DNA of 64,000 nt from NCBI GenBank assembly GCA_016713825.1, contig JADJOJ010000007.1, positions 558,001-622,000 of the forward strand, in the 5' to 3' direction. The position numbers and the translations under genes are program-made. The notes beneath the pieces are model-generated. The model had not been told where the DNA came from and searched no databases. It saw nothing but the letters and a program-made list of their open reading frames with translations. The stretch's first letter is position 1. Every line of letters begins with the position of its first letter. Source of the stretch: Candidatus Leptofilum gracile (GTDB taxonomy: Bacteria > Chloroflexota > Anaerolineae > Promineifilales > Promineifilaceae). Of the stretch, positions 1 to 8,556 are shown piece by piece.

Positions 1-1374
1 GCTGTTGTTCACATCCTCCACCGTCACCGAAAGCGGCTCCGGCAGTTCAGCCTCGCCCAGCAGCTCCACACTCGTTGGCGTGTCCGCCGGGATGAGCTCC
101 AGCGAATCGCGGTACGGCTCGATGAGGCCGGTGACCCGCACCCGGTCGCCAATGGCCACGTCAGTCTGCGCCTGTTCGCCGGGAACGTACACCTGAATGC
201 CGCCGGTTTCGTCTTGCATGTAAAATTTGCCACCGCTGCCCGCAAAAAAGCCGCCGGTGTACATGGTGGCGATGCCTTCTACGCTCACCACGCTGCCGAC
301 CAGTTCACGGGCGGTGGCAATGGGAATCGCCCCACCCGCCATGCTGATGAGCCGGGGCTGGCCAAAGGCGGCCAGGTAGCCATCGGCGTCGGCGTAGTAG
401 CCGGTGAGCAGGGTGTCGGTGTAGGTGAAGGGGCTGAGCAGGGTGATGGCGACGGTGTCACTGCTGTTGGCGGCCACTTCGGGCATGGTCCAGGTGAGAC
501 GGCCGTTCGCCAATTCTCCACCTGCTGGAGCCGCCACTAACTCAAAATAGCTGGCAATGGGTAAGGAGATGGTGAGGTTGGTAACGGCCGTTTCGCTCAC
601 ATTGCCCACTTCTACCGTCAGAACAAACTCCGTGCCAGGGGCAATCGCCTCGGGCGCAGAAACGTCAATCGTCAAAAATTCGTCGGGCATCGGCGTGACG
701 GGGCTGCCGCTATTTTGTGGGTTGGGCGTGGCCAGGGCGGCAAAATCGGCAGCGTTGCTGCCGCTGTTCTGACCGTTGCCCGCCGCGCCGCCGGGCAATC
801 GCTCCAGGCTGGCCCCGCCGTTGGGGGCGGGCACGGGCTCACCGGCGGTGAACTCGGCGGGCGCATCGCCCCAGCCCAGCAGATCGACGGTTTGCTGGGT
901 TTTGTTGCGCAATAGCAGTCCACCTCGTCCCTCAAAAAGTGATTGGGTGAAGAAGCCGTCTGGGGCGGCGCCCACATCTTGCCCTTCATGCACCAGGAGA
1001 ATGTGGCCTTGGGGGGGGATAACGGCCGTTTCCGTCCAGCGGTACACCAAAGACTGCTCCTGCCCTTCGCCCAGCAGGTAAAAAACCGACCAGCCCTGCA
1101 AATCGACCGGTTCAGACCCGGCGTTGTACAGTTCGACAAACTCCAGGCTGTTGCCGCCGGGCACGCCGGGCAGCAGTTCACTAAAGAAGATGCCTTCCGT
1201 TTGCAAGGCAGGCGCATCGGCAACAGGTTCAGCAGGGGCGGGGGAATTGGGGGTGGGAACGGCCGTTGCCGAAGCCGGCGTAACAGTTGAACGATCTTCA
1301 GATTCACAGGCGGTTAAAAAGAGGCCTGAAACAAGTAATAAGCAAAGGAGGTAGATAAATTTTTGACGTAGCAT
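1..1374 (-). CDS. Partial surface lipoprotein with lamin-tail and OB-fold domains
   Basis: The reading frame begins at ATG 1374 and stays open to the window edge, so about 458 residues are visible and the C-terminus is missing. The first 25 residues form a lipoprotein signal ending in a lipobox-like LTAC. Next come a Thr/Pro/Ala linker, a lamin-tail-like (LTD) domain at about residues 50-170 (EGIFFSELLPG, NSLEFVELYN, LQGWSVFYLL), a CARDB/DUF11-like beta domain at about 225-320, and a YhcR-type OB-fold at about 350-450 (VEGIATMYTGG, DETGGIQVYVPG, GDRVRVTGLIEPY). LTD plus OB-fold is typical of secreted nucleases and large surface proteins, so the lost C-terminus may hold a nuclease or phosphoesterase domain; that is inference. 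A TATAAT-like -10 element lies on the minus strand at 1431-1436. Confidence 0.85.
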   Translation of the reverse strand, partial: MLRQKFIYLLCLLLVSGLFLTACESEDRSTVTPASATAVPTPNSPAPAEPVADAPALQTEGIFFSELLPGVPGGNSLEFVELYNAGSEPVDLQGWSVFYLLGEGQEQSLVYRWTETAVIPPQGHILLVHEGQDVGAAPDGFFTQSLFEGRGGLLLRNKTQQTVDLLGWGDAPAEFTAGEPVPAPNGGASLERLPGGAAGNGQNSGSNAADFAALATPNPQNSGSPVTPMPDEFLTIDVSAPEAIAPGTEFVLTVEVGNVSETAVTNLTISLPIASYFELVAAPAGGELANGRLTWTMPEVAANSSDTVAITLLSPFTYTDTLLTGYYADADGYLAAFGQPRLISMAGGAIPIATARELVGSVVSVEGIATMYTGGFFAGSGGKFYMQDETGGIQVYVPGEQAQTDVAIGDRVRVTGLIEPYRDSLELIPADTPTSVELLGEAELPEPLSVTVEDVNNS

Positions 1375-1794
1375 TGTGACGTTTTTCCTTAAAAATGGTC
1401 TCTATGATGTCAGAGGCCGGATTATAACACGGGCAAACCAAGATGACGGCCTGCGTCATAAACAAGCCCGGTTTAACCAAATGTTTACCGCGCGTTAGCC
1501 GGACATTAACCTGTTGACCCTGCTTTTGCCCGCCCAACGGTTGCCCGCAAAAGTGCGCGTGATATAATGCCCTACGGTTTCACTAGGAGAAACTTACTAG
1601 ACAAGCTAAACATGGAATCCTGTACCAAATTGTCACAACACCGTAACTCAAACCCTATTGAGTCATAAAATGATGATGATCTATCCTCATTTCGCATTCC
1701 AATCTCAACCCAAGCAAACCATTATTATCATTCGGTCAAACGCACGGTAAGACGGCGCAAGCTGGCTGCCGCCGCATAGCAAAGGAACCCAGCT
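1375..1794. other. Divergent intergenic region, 420 bp
   Basis: This gap separates the minus-strand lipoprotein from the plus-strand transporter genes. It carries candidate promoter elements for both directions and a leader of about 220 nt before the permease gene. The leader is relatively AT-rich and contains ATGATGATG-like runs, but I see no riboswitch fold I recognise and no convincing ORF. Confidence 0.5.
1541..1568 (+). promoter_or_regulatory. Candidate sigma70-type promoter for the sugar ABC operon
   Basis: TTGCCC at 1541-1546 and TATAAT at 1563-1568 are separated by 16 bp. The -10 box is perfect and the -35 box matches 4 of 6 positions. Transcription would start near 1575, giving a long leader before the first gene at 1795. 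Confidence 0.45.
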
Positions 1795-3516
1795 ATGAGC
1801 GACACAGCAATACCATCACAAACCCAAAGTAAAGCAACACCCAAGCAAACAGGGCTGGCGATCTTTTCTGGCAGGCGCGGCCTAAAACGCCGAGAGGCGC
1901 TGCTGGCGTATCTGTTTTTGTCACCGGCCATCATCATCATTGGCCTGTTTGGCTTGTTTCCCCTGGTTTTTTCAGCTTATCAAAGCACGCGAGCGGGTCT
2001 GAACAATGTTGTCGGCCGTCCCGATGGGCTGGGGCAATATGTGCGGGCCATTGATAATCTGGCTTACGTGCTGGCATTTTGGCTGGCGCTGTTCTGTCTG
2101 GTGGTGGCCATCCGCAATGTGAATGAGATTTTTGCCACGGCCCGTGCCAAAGAAGAGAGTCCGTGGCGCTGGCTGCTGCCGGCGTTTCTGAGCGCGGCCG
2201 GGCTGGCCCTCATGCTGTGGCTCATATTTACCTTCATGCCTGGCGTGCTGGAGATTGGTGAACAGCTTGTCGGGTTTACGGCTGAAGAGCGCAATGAGCT
2301 GTTCCCCCAATTTTTGGCCGAGGCGTGGCGTGCACCTGGCGTCTCGTCTACGTTTTATTATGCGCTGTTGGCCTTTTTCCTGAGTGGGCTCACCTACTTT
2401 CTCATTCAGAAAAACAGTAAACCAACGCTGCGAGATGGGCTGTATACGGGAAAGTGGGTAACGGCCGTATTCTTGGTCATTCTTGCTGGGGCGCTGATCT
2501 GGCTCACCTTCACCGAGATTCAAACCGCCTACGCCGAAGCGCTAGAAGAAGGCGAAAGCCTGGCCATTTGGGCCCAGATGGTCACCATCAGTGCCGGGTT
2601 TGTGCTGCTGCTCCTCTCCTGGCTCGTTTGGCGAACGGCCGCCCACCGCGACTCCAACATGCAAACCTTCCTGCGCTTCTTTGCCGCCATCCTGCTCATG
2701 GTTGGCGGCTGGGTACTCATCAGCGAACTCCCCGTCGTCATCGCCGAGGGCGACGAGGATTGGTGGATTAGCTTACGCACAACCATCTTCTACGTCATAG
2801 GGGCCTTACCCGCAGAGCTTTTCTTTGGCCTGGTTTTGGCAACCATGCTTTATCAGGAGATCAAAGCCAAGGGTTTGTTCCGCATGATTTACTTTTTGCC
2901 ATACATTACACCAGCTGTGGGGGCAGCGGCCGTTTTCAAAGTACTCTTCTCCGGCAACCCCACCGGCACCGTCAACATCCTGCTCGCCTCACTTGGCCTG
3001 GAACCTTTGCGCTGGCTCAATGAACCATCCGGCGTTAACCAACTCATTGGCCAATCGCTCAATTTCACAGTACCCGAATGGGCCGCTGGGCCAAGCCTGG
3101 CTCTGGTAGTCGCCATCATCTTTGGCATCTGGAAATACACCGGGTACAACGTCGTCTTCTTTCTCGCCGGGCTGGGCAACATTTCCCGCGAATATTATGA
3201 AGCCGCTTCCATGGACGGGGCAGGCCGCTGGGCCCAGTTCCGGCACATCACCCTCCCCCTCCTGTCGCCCATCACCTATTTCCTCACCATTTTTGGCATC
3301 ATCGGCACCTTCAAAGCGTTCAATACCATATTCGTCCTCCGCACCGGTGCTGCGCTTGGCACCATGGACACCGCCAGCCTGGTCATTTTCGACGCCTTCA
3401 ACCGTGATACCCGCATCGGCTATGCCGCCGCCCTGGGCATCATCCTACTACTTGTCATTTTAAGCGCCACAGCTTTGCTAGACCGCTTTGCCAAAGGAAG
3501 AGTGTTCTATGGCTAA
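1795..3516 (+). CDS. Sugar-type ABC transporter permease (MalF-like), enlarged
   Basis: Inner-membrane permease of a binding-protein-dependent carbohydrate-type importer. The C-terminal 270 residues are a standard MalF/UgpA-type domain with the EAA loop (YYEAASMDGAGRWAQFRHI) that docks the ATPase. At 573 residues it is nearly twice the usual 290-310. The extra N-terminal 290 residues contain several additional hydrophobic segments interrupted by a charged stretch (EEGESLAIWAQ) and have no function I recognise. The ATG at 1795 follows AAAGGAA. The next permease gene overlaps its end by 8 nt. No ATPase gene is nearby, so a shared MsmX/MalK-type ATPase elsewhere is likely (inference). The substrate cannot be told. 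Confidence 0.88.
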   Translation: MSDTAIPSQTQSKATPKQTGLAIFSGRRGLKRREALLAYLFLSPAIIIIGLFGLFPLVFSAYQSTRAGLNNVVGRPDGLGQYVRAIDNLAYVLAFWLALFCLVVAIRNVNEIFATARAKEESPWRWLLPAFLSAAGLALMLWLIFTFMPGVLEIGEQLVGFTAEERNELFPQFLAEAWRAPGVSSTFYYALLAFFLSGLTYFLIQKNSKPTLRDGLYTGKWVTAVFLVILAGALIWLTFTEIQTAYAEALEEGESLAIWAQMVTISAGFVLLLLSWLVWRTAAHRDSNMQTFLRFFAAILLMVGGWVLISELPVVIAEGDEDWWISLRTTIFYVIGALPAELFFGLVLATMLYQEIKAKGLFRMIYFLPYITPAVGAAAVFKVLFSGNPTGTVNILLASLGLEPLRWLNEPSGVNQLIGQSLNFTVPEWAAGPSLALVVAIIFGIWKYTGYNVVFFLAGLGNISREYYEAASMDGAGRWAQFRHITLPLLSPITYFLTIFGIIGTFKAFNTIFVLRTGAALGTMDTASLVIFDAFNRDTRIGYAAALGIILLLVILSATALLDRFAKGRVFYG

Positions 3517-4393
3517 TCAGGCCGTTCCCGTAACCAGAGAACCTGCCAAGCCCGTTCGTTCAAGCTTCGACTGGGGTAAGTTCTTCACCTACTTTATCCT
3601 GATCTTGGGAGCTGTTGTGGCCATTGTGCCCTTCCTGGCCACAATTAGCATCTCGCTGATGAACCTGACCGAGGCCACCAGCCAAACATTCATCCCCAGC
3701 ACCCCGCAATGGGGCAATTACATCCAGGCCTGGCAAGAGGCTGATTTTTCAGAATTCTTCTTTAACAGCCTGCAAATCGCCCTCATCACCGTAGCTGGCG
3801 AAGTGGTTTTTGGTGTCTTGGCTGCCTATGCCTTTGCGCGCATGGAATTCCCAGGCAAAAACCTGCTGTTTGGCCTTTTCCTGGCTACGCTCACCCTGCC
3901 GCAAGCCATCACCTGGGTGCCCAACTTCCTCACGGTCTCCTGGCTGGGCAAGGTGACCCCCCTTCAATGGATCGATAATTGGCCAGCACTCACCATTCCC
4001 TTCATGGCGAGTGCGTTCGGCATCTTTCTACTACGCCAATTTTTCCAACAAATCCCAGATGAGCTGTGGGATTCAGCCCAAATTGATGGGGCTGGTCACT
4101 TGCGCTATCTCATTCAGATTGTGCTGCCCTTATCCAAGGCCCCAGTCCTCATTTTGGCCCTGTTTGGCTTCTTGGGCAGTTGGGACAGCCTGGCGTGGCC
4201 CATTTTAGTAACGCGTTCGCTGGATTGGCGACCCATTTCCTTTGGGCTACAAAGTTTTCTACAGGAAGCTGGCAGTTTTGTCCATTTACAAATGGCAGGT
4301 GCCATCATTACAATTTTGCCAATTTTGGTTATTTACTTTTTTACCCAGCGGCAATTTATTGAAGCAATGACACGGTCTGGGTTGAAAGGATAA
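3509..4393 (+). CDS. Sugar-type ABC transporter permease (MalG-like)
   Basis: Second inner-membrane permease of the importer, 294 residues, normal for the MalG/UgpE family. One N-terminal membrane segment (about residues 24-46) precedes the family core, and the EAA loop is ELWDSAQIDGAGHLRYLIQI. I chose ATG 3509 because AAAGGAAG lies 8-15 nt upstream inside the previous gene; a TTG at 3488 in the same frame has no ribosome site. The start overlaps the previous stop by 8 nt, so the two permeases are probably translationally coupled. They should form a heterodimer that receives substrate from the lipoprotein encoded at 4580. Confidence 0.92.
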   Translation: MANQAVPVTREPAKPVRSSFDWGKFFTYFILILGAVVAIVPFLATISISLMNLTEATSQTFIPSTPQWGNYIQAWQEADFSEFFFNSLQIALITVAGEVVFGVLAAYAFARMEFPGKNLLFGLFLATLTLPQAITWVPNFLTVSWLGKVTPLQWIDNWPALTIPFMASAFGIFLLRQFFQQIPDELWDSAQIDGAGHLRYLIQIVLPLSKAPVLILALFGFLGSWDSLAWPILVTRSLDWRPISFGLQSFLQEAGSFVHLQMAGAIITILPILVIYFFTQRQFIEAMTRSGLKG

Positions 4394-4430
4394 TTTATAA
4401 TTATTGTGAGATAATTTCTGACTTGAATCT

Positions 4431-4449
4431 TGACTTCAAGGAGGTGATG
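4431..4449 (+). other. Hairpin plus consensus Shine-Dalgarno without an evident gene
   Basis: In the 186-bp gap between permease and binding-protein genes, an imperfect CTTGAA/TTCAAG inverted repeat runs into AAGGAGGTGAT at 4439-4449. That string is the full complement of the 16S rRNA 3' end. An ATG at 4447 opens only a 31-codon frame (to 4542) and lies too close to the site for normal initiation. The site may be a leftover ribosome-binding site, a ribosome standby site or a leader-peptide relic. Confidence 0.3.
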
Positions 4450-4579
4450 CAAACAGTAAAAAATTGTAGGACCAGGGTTTTAGTTATTACCCAAACGCCA
4501 AGTTTTAATGATTGCAGATGCAACCAAACAATCTGTGATTAAATTTTTAATGAAACGCAAAGTTTCGAGGAGAAGACAA

Positions 4580-6145
4580 ATGTCTAAAAAGTATATTAAA
4601 TGGTTTATGCTTCTGGCTCTGATTGTCCCCATGTTCCTGGTAGCATGCGGCGGCAGCACCGAAGAAGCCGTAAACGATGCTGTTGACGCTGTTGAAGAAG
4701 TTGCTGACGACGTGGCCGCCGAAGTTGAACAGGCCGCTGAAGAAGTTGCTGATACAGCAGAAGAGGTAATGGACACCGCTGAAGAAGCTGCTCCGGCTGA
4801 AGAAGAAGCTGCCCCTGCCGAAGAAGAAGCGGCCGCTGAAGATATGGGCCCCTGTGCGCCAGCTACCGACGGCCCACTTGCTGGTGTTGACCCCCGTGGC
4901 CAAACCGTTGTTTGGTGGCACAACCACAGCGGTGGCCGTGAAGAACTGCTCATCGAGATCATCAATGACTACAACGAAACAAACGAATGTGGCATCACCA
5001 TCGAACCGCTGAATCAGGGTGGCTACAATGACATCCGTGACGCTGTAAATGCCAGCATTGCCTCCGGTGAAGTTCCAGCCGCCTTGGTTGTTGGTTACCA
5101 GAACGACCAGGCTTTCTACCAGCTGAATGATACGTTGGTTGACCTGAACGAGTACCTGAACGATCCCACCTGGGGTTTGAGCGCAGAAGAACAAGCTGCT
5201 TTCTACCAGAGCTTCTTCAACCAGAGCATCCACGTTGCTTTCGACGATCAACGCTTAGGCTTCCCGCCAAACCGTTCCATGGAAATGCTCCACGTCAACA
5301 TGTCTTACCTGCGGGACCTGGGCTATGATGCCCCGCCGACCACTCCAGAAGAGTTTGTTGAGATGTCTTGTGCGGCGGCTGCTGCGAGCGAAAGTGGCGT
5401 CGGTGGCTACGTATTGCGCGAAGATGCTTCTGCATTGGCTGCCTGGACGTTTGCTTACGGCGGTAACGTGCTGAGTGAGGATGGTACCGAATACGTTTAC
5501 AACAGCGATGCAACGGTTGCGGCGATGACCATGCTGCAAGAGTTGGCCAATCCTGGCGAAGATGGTTTGGTCTGTGCTTATCTCTTTGATGGTTTCCCGA
5601 ATCCTGAGGTTGCTAACCGGAATGCGCTGTTCTCCATGGGCTCCAGCTCTGGTATCCCGTTCTACGTTGGTGACTTCAACACCGTTGCTGAAGAAGCTGG
5701 TTCGGAAGCAGACGAGTATGCAGTTGCCGCTATTCCGCACACCACGGCAGACCCGGTTATGAACGTATACGGTGGTGACGTGATGATTGTGAAGACGACA
5801 CCAGAACAGCAGTTGGCCGCCTGGCAGTTTGTGAAATGGTTCACCTCTCCAGAACCCCATGCTCGTTGGGTTGAAGCCAGCAACTACTTCCCCACCAACG
5901 CGGCTGCTGTAGAGTACCTGGGCGATTACAATGAGCAAAACCCGGTGTGGGCGACTGCTTTGGACCTGCTGCCTTACGGTATCTTTGAGCCACAGCTGAT
6001 CTCCTACCAGTCTGTTCGTGACGCAGCTTCTGAAGCTTACCTGGCGATTGTTGTTCAGGGTGCTGATGTTCAGTCTACGTTGGACGAACTGACCGAAACC
6101 GCCAATGAACTCCAGGCAGAACTGCTGGAAGAAATGGGTGGCTAG
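4580..6145 (+). CDS. Extracellular solute-binding lipoprotein, family 1 (sugar type)
   Basis: Substrate-binding lipoprotein of the importer, 521 residues. The signal ends in a lipobox (MFLVAC) with lipidated Cys near residue 20. About 60 residues of Glu/Ala-rich linker follow (EEVADTAEEV and similar), then a family-1 solute-binding fold starting near QTVVWWHNHSGG. ATG 4580 was chosen because GAGGAGAAG lies just upstream; earlier in-frame starts have no ribosome site. The acidic linker probably spaces the binding domain from the membrane. It is in line with the two permease genes but separated from them by 186 bp, so it may have its own promoter. Terminators at 6162-6241 close the unit. Confidence 0.92.
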   Translation: MSKKYIKWFMLLALIVPMFLVACGGSTEEAVNDAVDAVEEVADDVAAEVEQAAEEVADTAEEVMDTAEEAAPAEEEAAPAEEEAAAEDMGPCAPATDGPLAGVDPRGQTVVWWHNHSGGREELLIEIINDYNETNECGITIEPLNQGGYNDIRDAVNASIASGEVPAALVVGYQNDQAFYQLNDTLVDLNEYLNDPTWGLSAEEQAAFYQSFFNQSIHVAFDDQRLGFPPNRSMEMLHVNMSYLRDLGYDAPPTTPEEFVEMSCAAAAASESGVGGYVLREDASALAAWTFAYGGNVLSEDGTEYVYNSDATVAAMTMLQELANPGEDGLVCAYLFDGFPNPEVANRNALFSMGSSSGIPFYVGDFNTVAEEAGSEADEYAVAAIPHTTADPVMNVYGGDVMIVKTTPEQQLAAWQFVKWFTSPEPHARWVEASNYFPTNAAAVEYLGDYNEQNPVWATALDLLPYGIFEPQLISYQSVRDAASEAYLAIVVQGADVQSTLDELTETANELQAELLEEMGG

Positions 6146-6161
6146 TTGATTTATTGCAGAG

Positions 6162-6191
6162 GGTGAGGGGGAACGGCCGTTCCCCCTCACC
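6162..6191 (+). terminator. Perfect 30-bp palindrome, probable terminator
   Basis: A perfect 30-bp inverted repeat with no spacer is centred on the GGCC of AACGGCCGTT. Each arm starts GGTGAGGGGG. It lies 17 nt after the binding-protein stop and is followed by TTCTTGCTTTTT. In RNA it would form a long GC hairpin, so the iterated octamer appears here as the tip of a terminator. Confidence 0.75.
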
Positions 6192-6205
6192 TTCTTGCTT
6201 TTTAC

Positions 6206-6241
6206 AAAAGGGCAGCATAGGAAACCGATGCTGCCCTTTTT
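6206..6241 (+). terminator. Rho-independent terminator
   Basis: AAAAGGGCAGCAT (6206-6218) pairs with ATGCTGCCCTTTT (6228-6240) around a 9-nt loop. The U tract and matching A tract make it usable in either direction. It backs up the palindrome just upstream and insulates the next transporter operon. Confidence 0.85.
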
Positions 6242-6262
6242 GTTCCTCTAATCTTTACTAAT

Positions 6263-6290
6263 TTGTCACCCTTTGGCCCCATGATATAAT
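6263..6290 (+). promoter_or_regulatory. Candidate promoter of the phosphonate-type operon
   Basis: TTGTCA (6263-6268) and a perfect TATAAT (6285-6290) are 16 bp apart, immediately after the upstream terminator. The predicted transcript would start near 6297, about 80 nt before phnD. No Pho-box repeat is evident. Confidence 0.6.
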
Positions 6291-6376
6291 TTCCATAGCA
6301 TTTTCCATCAACTTGCCCACATCTGTCCTTTGCTAACTCTGTGGGCGCTCCCCTTGTGTTTTTTAAGGAGGAAACC

Positions 6377-7567
6377 ATGAAAACACGAATCAGTTTCAAA
6401 CTTTTACTCGGTTTAGCGTTGCTTCTCTTTGTTGTCGCTGCCTGTTCACCTCAAACGGTTGAAGTGACCCGTGTCGTCACTCAAACAGAAGAAGTGGAAG
6501 TTCCCGTTGAGGTAGAAGTGGAAGTCCCTGTGGAAGTCACGCGTGTCGTCACGGAAACCGAAACGGTTGTTGAAGAAGTAATGGTTGAAGAAGCCGTTTT
6601 GGGCTCAGAAGAACGTCCTATCAAGGTTCTTTTTGTCCCATCGGTAGAAGTTGACCAGATCATCTCTGGCGGTGAAGTTTTGGCCAATGCCCTGACCGAA
6701 GCCACAGGCATGAACTTTGAAGTGAGCGTCCCCACCAGCTACGCCGCCACCATCGAAGAAATGTGCGCCTCCCCCGATGACACCATCGGCTTCATCCCCG
6801 CACAAGGGTATGTTTTGGCCAACAACCGCTGTGGCGTAACCGTGGGCGCTGCGGCCATCCGCAACGGCCTCTCCTGGTATGCCGCGCAGTACGTTATTCC
6901 AGCAGACAGCGAAGCAGAATCCCTGGAAGACCTGGCTGGCGCTACCTGGTGTATCCCGGACTTTGGCTCCACCTCTGGTTACCTCTACCCCAGTGCTGAA
7001 TTTGCGGCTTTGGGCATTGAGCCAGGCGAAATCATTGAAGCGGGTGGCCACAATGGCGCGATGCTGGGTGTTTACAATGGTGATTGCGACTTTGCCACAG
7101 CTTTCTTCAGCCCGCCGCTGCTGCCAAACTTTGAACGCACCTGGTCTTACGGCGTTGACGATCCGGAAATCTGGCGTGAAGCAAACGTTAGCCCGGTACG
7201 CAATGAAGAAGGCCGTACCTTCGTGAACGGTGAACCAACTGAAGGTGGTTACCGGGTTCTGGATGCCCGCACGTTGGTTTCCGACACCGCACCAGACATC
7301 TTCGACAACACCAAAATTTTGGCCATTACCGATCAAATCCCGAATGACACCGTGTCGTTTGGCCCAGAATTCCCGCTGAATATGGCCAACAACATTGTTG
7401 AAGCGTTGATTGAGTTCACCGCGTCTGAAGCGTGTGCAACCTCTATCTGCTCCGATGATTTCTACAGCTGGACCGGTGTAGAAGCGGTCACCGACAGCTT
7501 CTATGATCCAGTACGTTCGGCTTTGGATGCCTTGGGCATCACCGAAGAAGATATTCTCGGCGGCTAA
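6377..7567 (+). CDS. phnD: Phosphonate/phosphate-type ABC binding lipoprotein (PhnD family)
   Basis: Substrate-binding lipoprotein of a phosphonate/phosphite-type importer, 396 residues. The signal ends LLFVVAAC, giving a lipidated Cys. A peculiar Val/Glu/Thr repeat spacer follows (VEVTRVVTQTEEVEVPVEV, then a second round) over about residues 25-75. The PhnD-like fold begins at PIKVLFVPS and shows the family's phosphonate_bind pattern (LEDLAGATWCIPDFGSTSGY, LGVYNGDCDFA). ATG 6377 follows AAGGAGG. It is first in the order phnD-phnC-phnE-phnE. The true ligand could be a phosphonate, phosphite or another small anion. A strong terminator follows, so the downstream genes may be expressed at a lower or separately controlled level. 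Confidence 0.88.
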   Translation: MKTRISFKLLLGLALLLFVVAACSPQTVEVTRVVTQTEEVEVPVEVEVEVPVEVTRVVTETETVVEEVMVEEAVLGSEERPIKVLFVPSVEVDQIISGGEVLANALTEATGMNFEVSVPTSYAATIEEMCASPDDTIGFIPAQGYVLANNRCGVTVGAAAIRNGLSWYAAQYVIPADSEAESLEDLAGATWCIPDFGSTSGYLYPSAEFAALGIEPGEIIEAGGHNGAMLGVYNGDCDFATAFFSPPLLPNFERTWSYGVDDPEIWREANVSPVRNEEGRTFVNGEPTEGGYRVLDARTLVSDTAPDIFDNTKILAITDQIPNDTVSFGPEFPLNMANNIVEALIEFTASEACATSICSDDFYSWTGVEAVTDSFYDPVRSALDALGITEEDILGG

Positions 7568-7587
7568 ACGTTAATTGTTAACTTTAG

Positions 7588-7630
7588 GAAGCCGGGTGGA
7601 CAAATTTGTTCGCCCGGCTTCTTGATTTTT
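7588..7630 (+). terminator. Terminator or attenuator after phnD
   Basis: GAAGCCGGG (7588-7596) pairs with CCCGGCTTC (7613-7621), with an inner ACAAATTTGT palindrome in the loop, followed by TTGATTTTT. It sits between phnD and phnC of the same operon and would cut the amount of message for the ATPase and permeases relative to the binding protein. Confidence 0.85.
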
Positions 7631-7644
7631 CCACGCTGTTCCTA

Positions 7645-7701
7645 GACCCTAAGGGTTTCATATCTTGGGGTTGTCATTTTGCAAATCAAACCCTTAGGGT
7701 C
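7645..7701 (+). repeat. 14-bp inverted repeat over the phnC translation start
   Basis: GACCCTAAGGGTTT (7645-7658) is matched exactly by AAACCCTTAGGGTC (7688-7701), 29 nt apart. The right arm ends 4 nt before the phnC ATG and covers the place where a ribosome site should be. Each arm also contains a near-palindrome. It could be an operator pair or an RNA hairpin limiting phnC translation; this is inference. Confidence 0.6.
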
Positions 7702-7705
7702 TCAC

Positions 7706-8458
7706 ATGTTAAAAATCCAAAATCTCACAAAAGTTTATGAAGATGGCACGGTTGCTCTGAAAGACGTCAGTTTTGAGGTGCCAGATGGCGAGTTTGTGGC
7801 TGTCATTGGCCTGAGTGGCTCTGGCAAAAGCACGCTGCTGCGCTGCATCAACCGGCTCATCGAACCAACCTCTGGCCAGATTTGGTGGAACGGCATTGAG
7901 CTTTCCGAAGTTTCTGGCGAGGAGCTGCGCCGGGCACGCCGCCAAATTGGCATGATTTTCCAGCATTTTAATCTGGTGAATCGCTCTTCGGTGCTGACAA
8001 ATGTGTTGAGCGGCCGTTTAGGCTACACCAATCCCCTCGCCAGCATTTTGGGCCGCTTCCCCGAAGCCGACATTAAACGAGCCCACGCTAGTCTGGCCCG
8101 AGTGGGCATTGATGATAAGGCAGACAACCGGGCTGATGAATTGAGCGGCGGCCAGCGGCAGCGTGTAGGCATTGCCCGGGCGCTGATGCAGGAGCCGAAG
8201 ATGATTCTGGCCGATGAGCCGGTGGCCAGCCTGGACCCGGCGCTGGCACACAGCATCATGCGCCACCTGCAACAAATCAACAAAGAGGACAAGATCACGG
8301 TGTTGTGCAGCCTGCATTTTTTGGATTTGGTGCAGCAGTACAGCACGCGGGCGATTGCCCTAAACCAGGGCAAACTGGTTTTCGACGGCACGCCTAAAGA
8401 GATCAATGACGAAAAATTTATTGAAATTTACGGCCGTGAAGCGGAGCGGATCGGTTAG
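7706..8458 (+). CDS. phnC: Phosphonate-type ABC transporter ATPase (PhnC family)
   Basis: Cytoplasmic ATPase that powers the PhnDE importer; 250 residues, normal for PhnC. Walker A is GLSGSGKST near residue 36, the Q loop is IFQHFNLV, the signature is LSGGQRQRVGIARAL, Walker B is MILADEPVASLDP and the switch His is in VLCSLHFLDL. ATG 7706 gives the family N-terminus (MLKIQNLTKVYEDG); a TTG at 7679 is in frame but the extension is not family-like. It has no good ribosome site, and an inverted repeat overlaps the start. The permeases follow after a 98-bp gap. Confidence 0.93.
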   Translation: MLKIQNLTKVYEDGTVALKDVSFEVPDGEFVAVIGLSGSGKSTLLRCINRLIEPTSGQIWWNGIELSEVSGEELRRARRQIGMIFQHFNLVNRSSVLTNVLSGRLGYTNPLASILGRFPEADIKRAHASLARVGIDDKADNRADELSGGQRQRVGIARALMQEPKMILADEPVASLDPALAHSIMRHLQQINKEDKITVLCSLHFLDLVQQYSTRAIALNQGKLVFDGTPKEINDEKFIEIYGREAERIG

Positions 8459-8462
8459 CTGT

Positions 8463-8545
8463 CATCAGTAGGTCAGTAACCAGTAATCAGTAATCGGTGA
8501 AAATTTTAGCTGATTACTGAACACTGAAGACTGAACACTGAACCT
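8463..8545. repeat. Intergenic hairpin repeat, word CAGTAAT/CACTGAA
   Basis: The gap between phnC and phnE is made of iterated CAGTAATCAGTAATCGGT on the left and complementary ATTACTGAACACTGAAGACTG on the right. Together they can fold into an imperfect hairpin. A related piece occurs at 41200-41240. It contains no coding sequence. Confidence 0.7.
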
Positions 8546-8556
8546 CTGGTATTCCC

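Noticed and set aside
672..1307. 211-codon minus-strand ORF
   Set aside because: It is an out-of-frame shadow of the lipoprotein gene that runs from 1374 off the left edge; the other frame gives signal peptide, LTD and OB-fold domains.
4447..4542. 31-codon leader peptide gene
   Set aside because: The start codon lies inside the ribosome-binding string and the peptide has no recognisable pattern, so it is mentioned only as an oddity.
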